A DNA stretch of 49,182 nucleotides, taken from the NCBI GenBank assembly GCA_016790695.1, contig JAEUOS010000201.1, positions 1 through 49,182 of the forward strand. The letters are read 5' to 3'. This DNA comes from Burkholderiales bacterium (lineage in GTDB: Bacteria > Pseudomonadota > Gammaproteobacteria > Burkholderiales > JAEUOS01). The translations under genes were made by a program, and so were the position numbers. Below the pieces are notes generated by a model that worked only from the letters and a program-made list of their open reading frames with translations, was not told where the DNA came from and did no database searches. Position 1 is the stretch's first letter; each line of letters starts with the position of its first letter. This document shows positions 46,685-49,182 of the stretch, one piece after another.

Positions 46685-48349
46685 TCAGGTGCCGAAGCCG
46701 TCGGCGACCGCGATGTCGATCAGATGCGGCGCGCCGCTGCGAACGGCAGCGGCGAGCGCCGCGGCGACATCGGCCGGATCGGTGATCCGCGTCGCCGCGA
46801 TGCCGAACGCGCGCGCGAGCCCGCAGAAGTCGATCGCCGGATCGCGCATGTCCATGCCGACGAAGCGGTCCGATCCCTGCATCGCGACCAGTCGTTCCTT
46901 GATGATCCGGTAGCTGCGGTTGTTGGTGATCACATAGGTGATCGGCAGGCGGAAGTGCGCGGCGGTCCACAGTCCTTGGATGCCGTACATCGCGCTGCCG
47001 TCGCCGACGATGGCGACCACCGGCCGCCCCGGCTGCGCCATGCTGATGCCCACCGCGCCGGGCACGGCGAAGCCCAGGCCGCCGCTCGCCAGGCCGAACA
47101 GGCTGGCCTCGTCGCGCAGGTGCAGGAACTGGGACAGCTTCGCCGTCGAGGTGAGCGCTTCCTCGACGACGATCGCCTCCGCCGGCAGCGCATCGGCGAT
47201 GCGCAGCATCAGGAGCGCCGGGTCGATCGGACGATCCGCCTCCCGCAGCAGCGCCTGCGCCGACGCGCTCGCGCGGCGCGCCCGCCAGTTGTCGCCGGCC
47301 GTGCGCTCGACGCGCGCGGCGGCGGAGCGCCGGTACGCGGCGCTGGCGCGCTCTGCCAGCGCCGGCACGAGGACGGCCAGGGTTTCGCGCACATTGGCGG
47401 CCACCGCGAGGTCGGTGCGGTAGTTCTTGCCCAGTTCCCACGGCCGCTCGCTCACGTGCACCACCGCCAGGTGCTCGGGCAGCGGTTCCACCGGGCTGTA
47501 GACCGACATGCGCAGGAGGTCCGCCCCCAGGCACAGCACCAGGTCGAACGGCTCGAGCGCGGCGCGCACCTGGGCCTGGGTGCGGGTGAGCATGCCCATG
47601 TACAGCGGATGGTCGCTCGGGAACGCCGCCATGTACGGGATCGGCTCGTGGAACACCGGCGCCCCGAGCGCGAGCGCGAGCGCTCCCGCGTCGGCATAGG
47701 CCCGGTGCCGCGCCAGTTCCTGACCGGCGATGATCACCGGTCGCTGCGCCGCCAGCAGCCGGTCGGCGATGGCGCCGACCGCGGCGTCCGACGGGCGCAC
47801 GCGCTCGTCGACGCGCACCGGGGTTCCGAGGTCGAGTTCGGCGCGGGCGTTGAGGATGTCCCCGGGCAGGCTGATGAACACCGGGCCGGCCGGGCGCGTC
47901 ATCGCCACCTTGGCCGCGCGCCGCATGATCCGCGGCAGGTCCTCGATCCGGGTCACCTCGACCGACCACTTGACCAGCGGCGCGGCGATCGCCGGCAGGG
48001 GCTCGTAGAGCAGCGGCTCGAGCAGGCCGTGGCCCTGCTCCTGCTGGCCGGCGGTCACGATCACCGGCGAGCCGGAGAACTTGGCGTTGTACAGGGCGCC
48101 CATCGCATTGCCGAGGCCCGGCGCGACGTGGACGTTGGCCGCCGCGAGCCGCCCCGAGCCGCGGGCGAAGCCGTCGGCCATCGCCAGCACCACGGCCTCC
48201 TGCAGGCCGAGCACGAAGGTCAGCTGCGGATGGTCCGGCAGCGCCTGCATGATCGGCAACTCGGTGGTGCCGGGGTTGCCGAACAGGTGGGTCACCCCTT
48301 CGCCGGCCAGGAGTTCGAGGAACGCCTGCCTGCCGTACAGATCCGCCAT
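46685..48349 (-). CDS. Benzoylformate decarboxylase-like thiamine diphosphate enzyme
   Basis: 554 residues in the POX/decarboxylase family. The cofactor-activating Glu51 is in GLQEAVVLAMADGF; the thiamine diphosphate motif is IVGDGSAMYGIQG through ITNNRSYRII. The active-site His of benzoylformate decarboxylase is kept in VHVAPGLGNAMGAL, but the usual Ser in GNPGS is Thr (GNPGTTELP), and its second His region (LYMGML) does not match. It could be a benzoylformate or another 2-oxoacid decarboxylase or carboligase. It sits alone between cdsA and parE with gaps of 36 and 60 bases, and I see no mandelate-pathway genes. Confidence 0.83.
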   Translation of the reverse strand: MADLYGRQAFLELLAGEGVTHLFGNPGTTELPIMQALPDHPQLTFVLGLQEAVVLAMADGFARGSGRLAAANVHVAPGLGNAMGALYNAKFSGSPVIVTAGQQEQGHGLLEPLLYEPLPAIAAPLVKWSVEVTRIEDLPRIMRRAAKVAMTRPAGPVFISLPGDILNARAELDLGTPVRVDERVRPSDAAVGAIADRLLAAQRPVIIAGQELARHRAYADAGALALALGAPVFHEPIPYMAAFPSDHPLYMGMLTRTQAQVRAALEPFDLVLCLGADLLRMSVYSPVEPLPEHLAVVHVSERPWELGKNYRTDLAVAANVRETLAVLVPALAERASAAYRRSAAARVERTAGDNWRARRASASAQALLREADRPIDPALLMLRIADALPAEAIVVEEALTSTAKLSQFLHLRDEASLFGLASGGLGFAVPGAVGISMAQPGRPVVAIVGDGSAMYGIQGLWTAAHFRLPITYVITNNRSYRIIKERLVAMQGSDRFVGMDMRDPAIDFCGLARAFGIAATRITDPADVAAALAAAVRSGAPHLIDIAVADGFGT

Positions 48350-48409
48350 CGCCCTGCCTCCTCGCGCTCCCCGCGGTCGCCGCCGTCGCGCGGCCTCGCC
48401 GCCCGGTGA

Positions 48410-49182
<773 letters not shown>

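Overview
The window is about 70% G+C, densely coded, and looks like the chromosome of a betaproteobacterium (Burkholderiales/Rhodocyclales-like). This rests on a valS with an upstream DUF3108 gene, the cysI-DUF934 pair, a FdxA-type ferredoxin, a type IV pilin with a sigma54-like promoter, and parE/parC with a lytic transglycosylase between them. I cannot name the genus. I found no rRNA, tRNA, CRISPR array, insertion sequence or phage gene.

Layout. 1-7.4 kb is housekeeping: a DUF3108 protein (cut by the window edge), valS, a TusA-like sulfurtransferase, a chrB-type chromate regulator without chrA, an exported M48 metalloprotease with a TPR-like tail, and moaC. 7.4-19.4 kb is a surface-glycan or acyl-sugar region. 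It has a DegT aminotransferase on the plus strand facing a long, tightly packed minus-strand run. In transcription order that run is two TPR-type GT41 (O-GlcNAc-transferase-like) glycosyltransferases, acyl carrier protein, ketoacyl synthase III, two ketoreductase-like SDRs, a NeuD-like acyltransferase, a Rieske oxygenase, a second beta-helix acyltransferase and an FkbM methyltransferase. A type IV pilin with its own terminator and sigma54-like promoter lies just upstream. The set suggests synthesis of an acylated, possibly hydroxylated and methylated amino sugar for protein glycosylation, with the pilin as the obvious candidate acceptor (inference).

19.4-25.3 kb holds an AT-rich 446-base intergenic region, then a siroheme sulfite/nitrite reductase, DUF934, siroheme-type uroporphyrinogen methyltransferase, rhodanese, dsbB, a 2-hydroxyacid dehydrogenase and a DOPA-dioxygenase-like protein. 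25.3-33.7 kb is the most unusual part. A minus-strand operon encodes a reductive-dehalogenase (RdhA) homologue without a Tat signal, two paralogous acyl-CoA ligases, two paralogous QueG-like Fe-S proteins and a small unknown protein. A TetR regulator, with near-consensus promoter and palindromic operators, is divergent from it and overlaps an orphan TRAP solute-binding protein gene.

34-38 kb holds a ferredoxin gene with its own promoter and terminator, followed by a 1172-residue flavoprotein. That protein fuses a GltD/NfnB-like half to a PyrK/NfnA-like half behind a novel N-terminal domain, and is a plausible one-chain NAD(P)H:ferredoxin oxidoreductase. 38-41.4 kb is a large class III nucleotide cyclase fused to an AAA-type ATPase. 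41.5-49.2 kb holds parC and the end of parE, separated by a lytic transglycosylase, plsC-like and cdsA genes and a benzoylformate-decarboxylase-like ThDP enzyme.

The best candidate for an undescribed system is the RdhA/ligase/QueG-like operon, possibly fed low-potential electrons by the neighbouring ferredoxin and Nfn-like fusion. The second is the pilin-linked glycan cluster containing a Rieske oxygenase. Both are proposals from gene content and motifs, not established pathways.
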